From assembly GCF_000378045.1 (NCBI RefSeq), contig NZ_KB899107.1, positions 1 through 64,000 on the forward strand: a stretch of DNA of 64,000 nt, given 5' to 3'. Both the position numbers and the translations under genes were made by a program. Origin of the DNA: Marinobacterium rhizophilum DSM 18822. Its GTDB lineage: Bacteria > Pseudomonadota > Gammaproteobacteria > Pseudomonadales > Balneatricaceae. Of the stretch, positions 19,119 to 28,627 are shown piece by piece. Every line of letters begins with the position of its first letter. The stretch's first letter is position 1. The notes beneath the pieces were generated by a model. That model ran no database searches, was not told the origin of the DNA, and saw only the letters and a list, made by a program, of their open reading frames with translations.

Positions 19119-19158
19119 CACTGGGCTCCTGTTCGGCAAGATGCCGGATCAGCGGCTG
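19036..19158 (-). repeat. 88-bp-offset direct repeat of the holD 3' end
   Basis: Bases 19036-19070 and 19124-19158 are 32/35 identical at an offset of 88 bp, and a shorter shared block (AAGTCTGGCG on the minus strand) continues beyond. The upstream copy is the genuine end of holD. The other is the end of the 31-codon mini-frame. Confidence 0.88.
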
Positions 19159-20097
19159 CAGGTCCCGCCAGACTTCGCGCTTGCACCCTGGCACCTGCAG
19201 CATCTCACTCAGGCTGGCCGATGCCAGCGCTGCGACATGGCTGCGAGGCCGGAACAGCAGACCGCGCATGCCATCACCACCCTCTTCGGACTGCAGCACC
19301 AGGCGCGCCGCCGAGTCACCCAGCAGCAGCACAAAGCGAACCGGTGCCTGCTGCAACATCAGGTCAAACTTGCGCTGCACGGCCATTTGGGCCTGATCCC
19401 AGCCCTGATCGAGCGAGCGGCTGGTGAAGGCCGGCCAAGGTAACAGCTGGGCCCTGGGCGGCTCGGTCGCCGGCATGCCAAGCACGCGCCACAGCGACAT
19501 TGCCAGGCGCAGGTGGGCGGCACTGAAACCACCCCGGGACTGCGGCGGCAGGGAGTCGATAATCAAGCCATCGCCCATGGGCAGGAACGCCAGCTTGAAC
19601 TCGGGAACAACCTGCTGTTCGGTACGACGGGGACGCGGCACGGCGGTTTCGCTCGCCTGTGCCAACGCGCTGCGCCCTTCGGCGGCAATAGCAACGGGGG
19701 ATGCCGGTACAGAGACCGGCGCCGCAGCCGCCGGGGCCTTAACCGGATGGGCCGGCGCCACCGGGCTCTGAGGCGCCTGAGCGGGTTTTTCCACGGCAGC
19801 GGGTGCGGCATCCAGACTGTCCAGCAGCGCGGCACGGCCAGCACCGGTGGGCGCATCATCCCTGCGTGCGGCAACGTCTGTACCGGCATCGCCGGCGCTG
19901 CTGTCGTCATAGTCGCCATCCTGGGCCTGGCCGGCATCCCAGTCATTCGTCGCACCCTGCTGAAACTGCCACACCCAGTCGTCAGACGCGCGGGCTCCCG
20001 GCAGCGGTTCGCGCGGGAGCCAGCTGCTGATGCCCAGTGCCTGCAGGTACTGGTGGCGAAGCTGTTCAGCGTGCATGCGCGGGTCAGATGCGTTCAT
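19111..20097 (-). CDS. holD: DNA polymerase III psi subunit-like protein, enlarged
   Basis: Identification as HolD rests on three points: the position directly upstream of rimI; an N-terminal match to the chi-binding peptide of E. coli HolD (YLQALGISSWLPREP, about residues 18-31, against QLQQLGITQWSLRRP from memory); and a C-terminal domain with FVLLLGDSAARLVL (255-268) of the uracil-glycosylase-like fold expected of psi. At 328 residues it is more than twice the E. coli length (137). The extra part (about 45-165) is acidic, then very rich in Ala and Pro, and probably disordered. ATG 20097 makes a TGATG junction with leuA. Confidence 0.6.
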   Translation of the reverse strand: MNASDPRMHAEQLRHQYLQALGISSWLPREPLPGARASDDWVWQFQQGATNDWDAGQAQDGDYDDSSAGDAGTDVAARRDDAPTGAGRAALLDSLDAAPAAVEKPAQAPQSPVAPAHPVKAPAAAAPVSVPASPVAIAAEGRSALAQASETAVPRPRRTEQQVVPEFKLAFLPMGDGLIIDSLPPQSRGGFSAAHLRLAMSLWRVLGMPATEPPRAQLLPWPAFTSRSLDQGWDQAQMAVQRKFDLMLQQAPVRFVLLLGDSAARLVLQSEEGGDGMRGLLFRPRSHVAALASASLSEMLQVPGCKREVWRDLQPLIRHLAEQEPSDG

Positions 20098-21638
20098 CAA
20101 ACCTGCGGATGCGCCTTCTGAACGTTGGCCTCAAGCAGGTTCAGGGCATGCAGATAGGCCTTGGCCGAAGCGATAATGATATCGGTATCAGCCCCCAGGC
20201 CGTTGACGATGCGCCCGCCCAGCTCCAGCCGAACGGTAACCTCGCCCTGGGAATCAGTGCCGCTGGTGATGGCATTCACAGAGTACAGTTCCAGGCTGGA
20301 TCCCGACTTTACCAGGGATTCAATCGCCTTGAAGGTGGCGTCCACCGGGCCGGAACCCTCCGCCTGCGCCGACTGCTCCTGGCCGTTGATCATCAGGGTG
20401 ACGCTGGCCTCGGGCACTTCGCCGGTCTGGGAGGTCACCTTGAGGCTGCTGAGGCGGTAAGTTTCATTGCCGGCCGATGCGCGGGTATCGGATACCAGCG
20501 CCATCAGGTCTTCATCAAAGATCTCGTGTTTCTTGTCCGCCAGATCCTTGAAGCGGGAGAAAGCATCATTCAGCTCGGCTTCGGAGGCCACGCTGGTGCC
20601 CAGCTCTTCAAGGCGGGTGCGGAACGCATTGCGGCCGGAGTGCTTACCCAGGACCATGCGGTTGGCATGCCAGCCGACGGATTCCGCCGTCATGATTTCA
20701 TAGGTCTCGCGGTGTTTCAGCATGCCGTCCTGATGAATACCCGACTCATGGGCAAAGGCGTTTGCGCCCACGATTGCCTTGTTGGGCTGCACCGGGAAGC
20801 CGGTTACGCTGGATACCAGCTTGGAAGCCGGCACGATCTGGGTGGTATCGATATTGGTGGTCACGCCCAGGGTATCGTGGCGTGTCCGGATCGCCATGAC
20901 GATCTCTTCCAGCGAGGCATTGCCGGCACGCTCGCCCAGGCCGTTCACGGTACATTCCACCTGGCGCGCACCGGCCGACACCGCCGCCAGGGAGTTGGCG
21001 ACCGCCAGCCCCAGGTCGTTGTGACAATGCACCGAGAAGATCGCCTTGTCGGCATTGGGAATATTCTGAATCAGGTGTGCGATGGTTGCGGCAAATTCCT
21101 GCGGTACCGCATAGCCCACGGTATCCGGAATATTGATCGTGCGCGCACCGGCATCAATCACCTGTTCGATGATGCGGCACATGAAATCAAATTCGGAGCG
21201 GCTGGCGTCTTCCAGCGAGAACTCCACATCATCCATCAGGTTGCGCGCCCGGGTAACGGCTTTCACCGCCTGCTCCACCACCTGATCCGGCTGCATCTGC
21301 AGCTTGTATTTCATGTGAATCGGCGATGTGGCGATAAAGGTATGAATACGCCCGGCGTTGGCGTTGCGCAGCGCCTCGCCGGCGCGATCGATATCCTTGT
21401 CCAGCGCGCGGGACAGCGAACAGATGGTGCTGTTTTTCACCGTATCGGCAATCGCCTTGACCGCCTCGAAGTCACCCTGACTGGCGATGGCGAACCCCGC
21501 CTCGATAACATCGACGCGCATCTTCTCGAGCTGACGGGCAATACGCAGCTTTTCGTCCCGGGTCATGGAAGCACCCGGGCTCTGCTCGCCATCCCGCAGG
21601 GTGGTATCGAAAATAATGACTCTGTTGTTATCGCTCAT
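20097..21638 (-). CDS. leuA: 2-isopropylmalate synthase
   Basis: The first committed step of leucine synthesis condenses acetyl-CoA with 2-oxoisovalerate. The 513 residues fit the E. coli-type (LeuA1) enzyme. The DRE-TIM barrel signature [14 protein letters not shown] is at about 10-23, the metal-binding HCHNDLGLA is at about 200, and the C-terminal LeuA dimer/allosteric domain occupies the last ~120 residues ([15 protein letters not shown]). The holD-like gene starts at its stop codon. No leucine-rich leader peptide was recognised upstream. Confidence 0.95.
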   Translation of the reverse strand: MSDNNRVIIFDTTLRDGEQSPGASMTRDEKLRIARQLEKMRVDVIEAGFAIASQGDFEAVKAIADTVKNSTICSLSRALDKDIDRAGEALRNANAGRIHTFIATSPIHMKYKLQMQPDQVVEQAVKAVTRARNLMDDVEFSLEDASRSEFDFMCRIIEQVIDAGARTINIPDTVGYAVPQEFAATIAHLIQNIPNADKAIFSVHCHNDLGLAVANSLAAVSAGARQVECTVNGLGERAGNASLEEIVMAIRTRHDTLGVTTNIDTTQIVPASKLVSSVTGFPVQPNKAIVGANAFAHESGIHQDGMLKHRETYEIMTAESVGWHANRMVLGKHSGRNAFRTRLEELGTSVASEAELNDAFSRFKDLADKKHEIFDEDLMALVSDTRASAGNETYRLSSLKVTSQTGEVPEASVTLMINGQEQSAQAEGSGPVDATFKAIESLVKSGSSLELYSVNAITSGTDSQGEVTVRLELGGRIVNGLGADTDIIIASAKAYLHALNLLEANVQKAHPQV

Positions 21639-21968
21639 CGGGAAATCTCCAAATGGGTTCTCGGCGTCGCCCGGTTGTTGCCGTCACAGGCGGTGATGCG
21701 GCCTGGTCTGCTCACAGGATACTAATATAAATAGAAGAGGTGGGAAAATCAGGCAGCTCGCCGTTCAATGAGTCGCTCAGCGCGCCACAATCACTGTATG
21801 CGATGTCCGCGTACAGGCCCTTGGCCGGGTCGGCAATCACTGCGATAGCACGGTGGAATGGAGTACCTGGCTGCTCCGGTTCGTAACTATAACGCCGCGT
21901 TGACTATTTGCAACCCGGCGCCGTTACAATGGATCGCAACCCGGCTGCAAACGCGAAAAAGGTACAAC
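21639..21968. other. Divergent region between leuA and the MalY/PatB gene
   Basis: This 330-bp region must contain both promoters. AT-rich bases near 21718-21740 (ACTAATATAAATAGAAG) are the most promoter-like part. A 42-codon frame on the minus strand (21712-21840, GTG start) reads like coding sequence but has no ribosome site or recognisable family; it may be a gene remnant. Confidence 0.4.
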
Positions 21969-23123
21969 ATGGCTCCAGAAAATTTTGACCGCATTATCGA
22001 CCGCCGCGATACCGCCAGCGAAAAATGGGAAAAGTACCGCGACAGTGAAATTCTGCCCATGTGGGTGGCCGATACCGACTTCATGTCGCCGCCAGCCGTG
22101 ATCGAGGCGCTTCAACAGCGCATCAGCCACGGTGTCTTTGGCTACACCCAGACACCCGCCGAACTCAACCAGCTGGTGATCGACCGCATGCACAGGCTCT
22201 ATGGCTGGAACATCGAGGCCGACTGGCTGGTATGGCTGCCCGGATTGGTCTGCGGTCTCAACCTGAGCTGTCGCAGTGTCGGCGCCGACGGTGACAGCGT
22301 CCTCGTACCCAAACCGGTCTACCCACCGTTCATGACCGCACCGCGACTGTCATCGCGCCAGCTTGTCACCATCCCGATGCAGCAGCATGGCGCGCGCTGG
22401 ACACTGGACTTCGATGCGCTGGAAGCCGCCATCAGTGCCGACAGCCGCCTGCTGCTGTTCTGCAACCCGCACAATCCAGGCGGCACCTGTTACCGGCGGG
22501 AGGAACTGGAGCGCCTGGCATCCATCGCCCGACAACATGACCTGATCGTCTGCTCCGATGAAATCCACTGCGACCTGATTCTTGAGCCGGGTGTCGAGCA
22601 CCTGCCACTGGCTTCCCTGCAGAGCGACATCGAGGCCCGCAGCATCACCCTGATGGCACCGAGCAAGACCTACAACATTGCAGGCCTGGGCTGCTCATTC
22701 GCCATCATTCCCGATCCGGAACTGCGCAAAACCTTTCGCCGGGTGCGCCGGGGCATCGTGCCGGATGTCAACCTGCTGGGCTATACGGCGGCGCTGGCTG
22801 CCTACCGCGATGGCGATGCCTGGAACCGGCGCCAGCTCGATTACCTGCGCGACAACCGCGATTACCTGGTGCGGGAGATCAACAGGATTCCGGGGCTGCG
22901 CATGGAGCCGGTTGAAGCCACCTACCTGGCCTGGATCGACGTGTCCGCCGCCAAGCTCGACAACCCGGCCCACTTCTTCGAGCAGGCCGGCGTCGGCATG
23001 TCCCCGGGGCGGGATTTCGGCGACGACCGTTTTATGCGTCTCAACTTCGGCTGCCCCCGCGGCCTGCTGGAAGAAGCGGTACGCCGCATGCGCAGCGCCC
23101 TGCTCAATCACCTGCCGGCGTAG
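21969..23123 (+). CDS. patB: MalY/PatB-family PLP aminotransferase / cystathionine beta-lyase
   Basis: A 384-residue fold-type I PLP enzyme. The opening FDRIIDRRDTASEKW with LPMWVADTDF is diagnostic of MalY/PatB C-S lyases. CNPHNPGGTCY, CSDEIHCDL and the PLP lysine in APSKTYNIAGL are all present. These enzymes cleave cystathionine or cysteine to pyruvate, ammonia and thiol. ATG 21969 matches the family start; the frame further upstream is longer but unrelated. It is divergent from leuA. The true substrate cannot be told from sequence. Confidence 0.85.
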   Translation: MAPENFDRIIDRRDTASEKWEKYRDSEILPMWVADTDFMSPPAVIEALQQRISHGVFGYTQTPAELNQLVIDRMHRLYGWNIEADWLVWLPGLVCGLNLSCRSVGADGDSVLVPKPVYPPFMTAPRLSSRQLVTIPMQQHGARWTLDFDALEAAISADSRLLLFCNPHNPGGTCYRREELERLASIARQHDLIVCSDEIHCDLILEPGVEHLPLASLQSDIEARSITLMAPSKTYNIAGLGCSFAIIPDPELRKTFRRVRRGIVPDVNLLGYTAALAAYRDGDAWNRRQLDYLRDNRDYLVREINRIPGLRMEPVEATYLAWIDVSAAKLDNPAHFFEQAGVGMSPGRDFGDDRFMRLNFGCPRGLLEEAVRRMRSALLNHLPA

Positions 23124-23207
23124 GCCGGTGTGGTCCGGCAAGCGGAGCCGCCGCGACACGGCGTGAGCCAATCGGCGGCGCTTTGTTCAGGCAGCATAGG
23201 TATCACC

Positions 23208-24185
23208 TCACGCCAGATCAAACGGGAAAGCGATGACGTCGTTGATCGAGGTTGTTTGCAACGCCAGCATCACCAGCCTGTCGACCCCGAGGGCGACCCC
23301 GGCGCAGTCGGGCAGCCCGGCGGCCAGCGCACCCACCAGCCGCTGCTCGAGAGGACGCTGGGGCAGTTCGAGTGCGGCGCGGTTCTGCTGGTCGGCCTGC
23401 AGACGCCGGGCCTGCTCCGTGGCATCGGTGAGTTCGTGATAGCCATTCGCCAGCTCCATCCCCTCAACGAAGAGCTCAAAGCGCGCCGCCACTGACGTGC
23501 CGTCTTCACCTGTCCGTAACCGCGCCAGCGCCGCCTGGCTGGCGGGAAACTCGTGCACGAACACGGCACCCTGCCCCGCCAGGGCAGGCTCAATCAGGTG
23601 CGACATCAGCAGGTTCAGCCAGCTGTCCCTGTCATCGTCATCCATGGTGACATCAAGCGCCGTCCGCGCCCTTGCCTTGAGTTCGGCCAGTGGCGCTGTC
23701 AGCGGATCCAGTCCCAGCTGGTCCACGAACAGCGCCCGATAGGTCACCCGGCGAATCGGCGGCAACCCCAGTACACTGCACACCAGCGCCTCGACCTCAT
23801 CCATCAGCGCGCGGTCGTCAAAGTCCGGCCGATACCACTCCAGCATGGTGAATTCCGGATTATGCCGCCCACCAGACTCGCCATTGCGATAAGCGCGTCC
23901 CAGCTGGTAAATGGCACCGGAACCGGCCGCCAGCAGCCGCTTCATGGCGTACTCGGGGGAACTCTGCAGATACAGTGACTGGACCGGACCGCCCGGGAAC
24001 GGCGCATACGCCGCTTCGATGCTGTCGATAAAGGGGTCGCTCACGGCGCAATGCGACAGCGCCGGCGTTTCCACTTCCAGTACTGCACGTTCGGCAAAGA
24101 AACGCCGGATATCGGCTAGAATCTGTGCCCTGCGCCGCAGATTTTCGATTGGCGCACTCGGGCGCCAGGCTTGTGAAATCATCAT
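23208..24185 (-). CDS. epmA: Elongation factor P--(R)-beta-lysine ligase
   Basis: A class II lysyl-tRNA-synthetase-like enzyme of 325 residues, the same length as E. coli EpmA. It lacks the anticodon-binding domain and attaches (R)-beta-lysine to EF-P. The class II motifs are visible: VLEVETPALSHCAVSDPFI (motif 1), YLQSSPEYAMKRLLAAG and RNGESGGRHNPEFTMLEWY (motif 2), and a final GVALGVDRLVMLAL (motif 3). ATG 24185 gives the family length. It lies 67 nt downstream of efp on the same strand, after a terminator hairpin. Confidence 0.93.
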   Translation of the reverse strand: MMISQAWRPSAPIENLRRRAQILADIRRFFAERAVLEVETPALSHCAVSDPFIDSIEAAYAPFPGGPVQSLYLQSSPEYAMKRLLAAGSGAIYQLGRAYRNGESGGRHNPEFTMLEWYRPDFDDRALMDEVEALVCSVLGLPPIRRVTYRALFVDQLGLDPLTAPLAELKARARTALDVTMDDDDRDSWLNLLMSHLIEPALAGQGAVFVHEFPASQAALARLRTGEDGTSVAARFELFVEGMELANGYHELTDATEQARRLQADQQNRAALELPQRPLEQRLVGALAAGLPDCAGVALGVDRLVMLALQTTSINDVIAFPFDLA

Positions 24186-24201
24186 TTGGGTCTCAGACAA
24201 C

Positions 24202-24229
24202 AAAAAACGGCAGCCTGCGCTGCCGTTTT
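24202..24229 (-). terminator. Rho-independent terminator after efp
   Basis: An 11-bp stem (AAAACGGCAGC/GCTGCCGTTTT) with loop CTGC ends in a U-tract on the minus-strand transcript. It lies between efp and epmA, so epmA may receive reduced read-through transcription or have its own promoter. Confidence 0.85.
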
Positions 24230-24252
24230 CAGTATGCAGTGAAGCTCGCTAA

Positions 24253-24816
24253 TCAGGCGCGGCTAACGTAGGCGCCCGTGCGGGTATCGATCTTGAGAAT
24301 GTCGCCTTCCTCGATAAACAGCGGTACGCGTACAACGGCACCCGTGCTCAGGGTCGCGGGCTTGGAGCCGCCCTGGGCGGTATCGCCCTTTACGCCCGGA
24401 TCCGTTTCGGTCACGGCCAGCTCGACAAAGTTCGGCGGGGTCACGGAGATCGGATTGCCGTTCCACAGCGTGATCATGCTGCGGTCCTGCTCCTTGAGCC
24501 ACTGGTGCGCATCGCCGACGGCGTTTTTGTCAGCCGCAAACTGTTCGAAGGTTGCGGGCTCCATGAAGTGCCACATTTCGCCGTCGCAGTACAGATATTC
24601 CATATCGCGGTCCATTACATCAGCGCCTTCTGCCGACTCGTTGGACTTGAAGGTCTTTTCCCAGGTACGGCCGGTGATCAGGTTACGCATTTTCACACGG
24701 GTGAACGCCTGACCTTTACCGGGCTTGACGAACTCGACATCCGTCATGGTGCAGGGGTCGCCGTCCAGCATGATTTTCAGGCCGTTCTTGAACTGGTTCG
24801 CAGAGTAATTTGCCAT
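24253..24816 (-). CDS. efp: Translation elongation factor P
   Basis: EF-P relieves ribosome stalling at polyproline stretches. At 187 residues it has three beta-barrel domains. Domain I contains [16 protein letters not shown]; the modified lysine is expected in the loop around [15 protein letters not shown]. The C-terminal barrel ends in [17 protein letters not shown]. Divergent from epmB and followed by epmA, so the whole beta-lysylation pathway is together here. Confidence 0.97.
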   Translation of the reverse strand: MANYSANQFKNGLKIMLDGDPCTMTDVEFVKPGKGQAFTRVKMRNLITGRTWEKTFKSNESAEGADVMDRDMEYLYCDGEMWHFMEPATFEQFAADKNAVGDAHQWLKEQDRSMITLWNGNPISVTPPNFVELAVTETDPGVKGDTAQGGSKPATLSTGAVVRVPLFIEEGDILKIDTRTGAYVSRA

Positions 24817-24937
24817 ATGCAGAAAGTCTCGGGACTCGAATTAGCTAACTAAATACCGGGCACTGCCCGAAAATTGACACTCATTCTACTTGAAAGCAGA
24901 ATGCGAGCAAATTCCCATCTTACACCTGCGGTCTCTG

Positions 24938-25957
24938 ATGAACCTTCCGGTAACACTGCTTGATGACTGGCAGCAGCTGCTTAGTCACACCATCGACGAC
25001 CCAGCCGAACTGCTGCGCCTGCTGGAACTGCCCGCCGAGTTGCTGGCGCCTGCCAGGGCTGCGGCCGGCGACTTCCCGCTGCGGGTGCCCGCTCCCTACC
25101 TCAACCGCATCCGCAAAGGCGACCCCGCAGATCCCCTGCTGCGCCAGGTACTGCCACTGGGCGCCGAGCGTATCAGCGTACCTGGATACGTCACCGACCC
25201 CCTGGCGGAAGCGGCCGCCAACCACCACGATGGCCTGATTCACAAATACAAGCGGCGGGTGCTGCTCATCCTGACCGGCGCCTGTGCGATCAACTGCCGC
25301 TACTGCTTCCGGCGCCATTTCCCCTACGATGACAATCGACTGGGGCCGGAGCAATGGCAGCAGGTGCTGGACTACCTGCGCCAGCATGCAGAGGTCAACG
25401 AGGTGATCTTCTCCGGCGGCGACCCGCTGGCCACCAGCGACAAGCGCCTGGCGCGCATGGTGCGGGATCTGGCCGAAATCCCCCACCTCAGCCGTATCCG
25501 TGTGCACAGCCGGCTGCCGGTGGTGATCCCGCAACGGGTGACCGACAGCCTGGTCGACGCCCTCACCGGCACCCGCCTGCGCAGCGTGATGGTGCTGCAC
25601 GCCAACCATGCCAACGAGATCGACACCGAGGTTGATCAGGCCGTGGCCCGCCTCAAGGGTGCAGGGGTGACAATGCTGAACCAGTCCGTGCTGCTGCGCG
25701 GCGTCAACGACAGTGTCGAGGCACTGCAGAGCCTCAGCGAGCGACTCTTTCGTGCCGGCGTACTACCCTATTACTTGTTTGTGCTGGATGCCGTGGCCGG
25801 CGCCGCCCATTTTGATGTCAGCGATAACGAGGCACGGGGGCTGATGCGGGCACTGCAGGCCGAGCTGCCCGGTTTTCTGCTGCCGCGCCTGGCGCGGGAA
25901 ATTCCAGGGCGGCCGGCAAAAACCTTGCTTGCACTGGACGCAGACAGTACCGCCTAA
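24938..25957 (+). CDS. epmB: EF-P lysine 2,3-aminomutase
   Basis: A radical-SAM aminomutase of about 339 residues (E. coli EpmB 342). It converts lysine to (R)-beta-lysine for EF-P. The CxxxCxxC cluster is CAINCRYC, the following RRHFPY is typical, and the PLP lysine lies near the C terminus (GRPAKTLLALD). ATG 24938 is one candidate; the open frame reaches 24890 and a start a few codons upstream cannot be excluded. Divergent from efp across about 120 bp. Confidence 0.93.
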   Translation: MNLPVTLLDDWQQLLSHTIDDPAELLRLLELPAELLAPARAAAGDFPLRVPAPYLNRIRKGDPADPLLRQVLPLGAERISVPGYVTDPLAEAAANHHDGLIHKYKRRVLLILTGACAINCRYCFRRHFPYDDNRLGPEQWQQVLDYLRQHAEVNEVIFSGGDPLATSDKRLARMVRDLAEIPHLSRIRVHSRLPVVIPQRVTDSLVDALTGTRLRSVMVLHANHANEIDTEVDQAVARLKGAGVTMLNQSVLLRGVNDSVEALQSLSERLFRAGVLPYYLFVLDAVAGAAHFDVSDNEARGLMRALQAELPGFLLPRLAREIPGRPAKTLLALDADSTA

Positions 25958-26083
25958 ATCGGCTTCATGCGACAATTAGATACCAGATGCCCATAGACCT
26001 TCATCGCGCCTGACAGGGTTCGATCAGACAGGCATCACAACAGGAAAAATAATCATCATGGATCTACGCAGGAGCCTGTTCCC

Positions 26084-26620
26084 ATGAAAGCCTGGAAACT
26101 CTTGGTTGTCGCAGCTGGCGCCATTGCACTGACCGGTTGTGGCAACATGTTTAAAAAACCCGCACCCGTTGTCGAACCAGAGCCAGAACCTGTTGTGTAT
26201 GTTCGCCCCATTCCCAAACCCGTTGTTCAGATCAACGGATTTCGCGCCGGCAAGCCCGGCAAAGCCGGCTTGACCGACGCCCATATCAGCTTCAGCAATG
26301 TATCCGACCAGCCCTTTCAGTTTGTGATGTTCAAGACCACGGCCTATAACGCCGAAGGCAAGATCATCAATGCCAAGAAAACCAACAGACCGGAAACCTG
26401 GCTGCGCGTCGCAGGTCCCTTCAGGCCTTTCAGCAGTGCCGGCGAGCACAAGTGGGGCCAGATCTGGGCCAACAAGAAGGCAACCTGCTTTGAAGTCGAA
26501 GGCGTCGAGATCATCTTTATGGATGGCGCCAACGAGTTTTACAACGAAAGCCGTCTGGGCGAAATTCTCGACCCGAACCTGAACAACAGCTGCAAGCCCT
26601 CCCTGGCCCAGAATCAGTAA
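26084..26620 (+). CDS. Predicted lipoprotein, family not recognised
   Basis: A 178-residue lipoprotein with signal and lipobox ALTGC (Cys at about 20), then a Pro/Glu-Pro linker (VVEPEPEPVVYVRPIPKPVV). The domain at about 60-165 looks like an immunoglobulin-type sandwich (ISFSNVSDQPFQFVMFKTTAY), reminiscent of YcfL-like proteins. AGGAG precedes the start by about 9 nt. It is a single gene, convergent with the DUF1820 gene. No function is assigned. Confidence 0.75.
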   Translation: MKAWKLLVVAAGAIALTGCGNMFKKPAPVVEPEPEPVVYVRPIPKPVVQINGFRAGKPGKAGLTDAHISFSNVSDQPFQFVMFKTTAYNAEGKIINAKKTNRPETWLRVAGPFRPFSSAGEHKWGQIWANKKATCFEVEGVEIIFMDGANEFYNESRLGEILDPNLNNSCKPSLAQNQ

Positions 26621-26637
26621 CAGCAGCTGGAAATTAC

Positions 26638-26664
26638 GGGGCAGTCAAACCTCGCGACTGCCCC
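26638..26664. terminator. Inverted repeat between convergent genes, weak terminator
   Basis: A perfect 9-bp stem GGGGCAGTC/GACTGCCCC has a 9-nt loop. No T-run follows on either side, so intrinsic termination is uncertain. Its place between converging genes is what one would expect of a bidirectional terminator. Confidence 0.45.
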
Positions 26665-26686
26665 ATACATTCGGCCCCGTCAGGGA

Positions 26687-27013
26687 TTATCGATCCCTGC
26701 GCGGTGGCGCCGACAGCGGGAACGCCGTAACGCTGCCACGTGCCTCGCTGATCTTGGGAACACCTTCCTGCCTGACCTCGTCGATGCGGATAATCGCCTG
26801 CACCGGGATATAGGAACGCTTGACGTCACCAAACTGCTTTTTCAGCTTTTCCTCACCCGGATCCACCAGCAGCTCGGAACGGCTGCCAAAGACGAAATCC
26901 TCGATCTCGATAAAGCCCCACATCTCACTCTGAAAGACATGACGCGCATAAAGCTCGTATACCTGATCCTGGTTGATGAATTGCACGCGATACATCTGCT
27001 CGTCACTGGCCAT
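26687..27013 (-). CDS. DUF1820 family protein
   Basis: A 108-residue cytoplasmic protein matching the DUF1820 pattern: MYRVQFINQDQVYELYARHV, GFIEIEDFVFG and VVDP/KKQFGDVKRSYIPVQAIIRIDEV. The function is unknown. In pseudomonads the family also sits next to miaB, and here it is divergent from miaB. The first six residues before MYRV may not be used. Confidence 0.85.
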   Translation of the reverse strand: MASDEQMYRVQFINQDQVYELYARHVFQSEMWGFIEIEDFVFGSRSELLVDPGEEKLKKQFGDVKRSYIPVQAIIRIDEVRQEGVPKISEARGSVTAFPLSAPPRRDR

Positions 27014-27117
27014 GATTTACACTGTTGCTCCGGCTAACTGCTACTGCGTTCTATAATGAGGGCAAATTCACCTGATACAAGGCTGCTCAAAATCTAGGCA
27101 GCTCGACCCGCTTTCAG

Positions 27118-27123
27118 TATAAT
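27118..27123 (+). promoter_or_regulatory. Candidate -10 box for miaB
   Basis: A perfect TATAAT lies 95 nt upstream of the miaB start; a second TATAAT on the same strand lies at 27052-27057. Neither has a clear -35 at 16-18 nt. Either could serve the miaB-ybeZ-ybeY-corC-lnt cluster. Confidence 0.4.
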
Positions 27124-27218
27124 GCGCGGTCCTTTCGGGGTGGATGCAGCACTGTCACTCAAACCGGCGACGCTGTCCGACTCCCCAGAGTAACCCGTTT
27201 AATCAATACAGGTGAGAA

Positions 27219-28568
27219 ATGGCGAAAAAGCTGTTTATCAAAACCCATGGCTGCCAGATGAACGAATACGATTCGTCCCGCATGGCAGATCTGCTGGGTG
27301 AAAGCCATGAGCTGGAGCTGACTGACAATCCCGAAGATGCGGATGTACTGCTGCTCAACACCTGTTCTATTCGCGAAAAAGCCCAGGAAAAGGTGTTCCA
27401 TCAGCTCGGCCGCTGGCGCAAGCTAAAGGACCGCAATCCCGACCTGGTGATTGGTGTGGGAGGCTGTGTGGCCAGCCAGGAAGGCGAGGCCATTTATCAG
27501 CGCGCGCCCTATGTCGACATGATCTTTGGACCTCAGACCCTGCACCGCCTGCCGGAAATGATCGACCTGACCCACCAGGGCCAGAAAGGCGTCGTGGACG
27601 TCAGCTTTCCGGAAATTGAAAAGTTCGATCATCTGCCCGCCCCCCGTGTCGAGGGCGCCGAAGCCTTCGTATCGGTGATGGAAGGCTGCAGCAAGTACTG
27701 CACCTTCTGCGTGGTACCTTACACCCGCGGCGAAGAAGTCAGCCGCCCGCTGGACGGCGTGCTGGCCGAATGCCAGGAGCTGGCCGAACAGGGCGTGCGC
27801 GAAGTGAACCTGCTGGGACAAAACGTCAATGCCTACCGCGGTGCGACCCCGGATGGCGACAGCGCCGACCTGGCTGAACTCATTCGCCGGGTTGCCGCCA
27901 TCGACGGCATAGACCGCATTCGCTTTACCACCTCCCATCCGGTGGAGTTCAGTGACAGCCTGATCGATGCCTATGCCGATGTACCCGAGCTGGTCAGCCA
28001 CCTGCACCTGCCGGTACAGAGCGGATCAGACCGGATATTGATGGCCATGAAGCGTGGCCATACGGCACTGGAGTACAAGTCAAAGCTGCGCCGTATTCGC
28101 AAACTGCGCCCGGACATCAGTTTCTCGTCGGACTTCATCGTCGGCTTTCCCGGTGAAACCGATGCCGACTTCGAAGCCACCATGAACCTGATTCAGGAAA
28201 TTGGTTTCGACCATTCCTTCAGTTTCGTCTACAGCCGCCGCCCGGGCACTCCGGCCGCTGACCTGCCGGATACCGTGTCGGAAGAGACGAAAAAGCTGCA
28301 TCTCAAGATTCTGCAGGATCGCATCATCGCCCAGGCCATGCAGATCAGCCGGCGCATGGTTGGCAGCGTGCAACGTATTCTGGTGAACGGGTACTCGAAG
28401 AAGGATCCGGGCGAGCTGTCCGGGCGCACCGAGAACAACCGTGTCGTTAACTTCCGTGCCACCAATCCGGACCTGATCGGCCACTTCGCCGATGTCCGGA
28501 TTCTGGAAGCGTATGCCAACTCGCTTCGCGGGGAACTGATCGGCTCAGAGCTTGATCAAACGCACTGA
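27219..28568 (+). CDS. miaB: tRNA-2-methylthio-N6-isopentenyladenosine synthase
   Basis: A radical-SAM methylthiotransferase of 449 residues that modifies A37 of UNN-reading tRNAs. The N-terminal domain carries the three auxiliary-cluster cysteines ([29 protein letters not shown]). The radical-SAM triad is CSKYCTFC at about 158-165. A C-terminal TRAM domain covers about 380-445 ([21 protein letters not shown]). GTGAGAA 4-10 nt upstream serves as ribosome site. First gene of the usual miaB-to-lnt cluster. Confidence 0.97.
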   Translation: MAKKLFIKTHGCQMNEYDSSRMADLLGESHELELTDNPEDADVLLLNTCSIREKAQEKVFHQLGRWRKLKDRNPDLVIGVGGCVASQEGEAIYQRAPYVDMIFGPQTLHRLPEMIDLTHQGQKGVVDVSFPEIEKFDHLPAPRVEGAEAFVSVMEGCSKYCTFCVVPYTRGEEVSRPLDGVLAECQELAEQGVREVNLLGQNVNAYRGATPDGDSADLAELIRRVAAIDGIDRIRFTTSHPVEFSDSLIDAYADVPELVSHLHLPVQSGSDRILMAMKRGHTALEYKSKLRRIRKLRPDISFSSDFIVGFPGETDADFEATMNLIQEIGFDHSFSFVYSRRPGTPAADLPDTVSEETKKLHLKILQDRIIAQAMQISRRMVGSVQRILVNGYSKKDPGELSGRTENNRVVNFRATNPDLIGHFADVRILEAYANSLRGELIGSELDQTH

Positions 28569-28627
28569 ACGCGAATTAAGTAGCCGCAGGGCGGATCATC
28601 CCCTGCGATTACCGACTAGGAGCTAAA

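Noticed and set aside
20037..21725. 562-codon plus-strand open frame opposite leuA
   Set aside because: It mirrors leuA, a clear conserved gene, and its product resembles no family; GC-rich third positions explain the open frame.
21712..21840. 42-codon minus-strand frame between leuA and the MalY/PatB gene
   Set aside because: It reads like coding sequence but has only a GTG start without ribosome site; kept as a possible remnant, not called.
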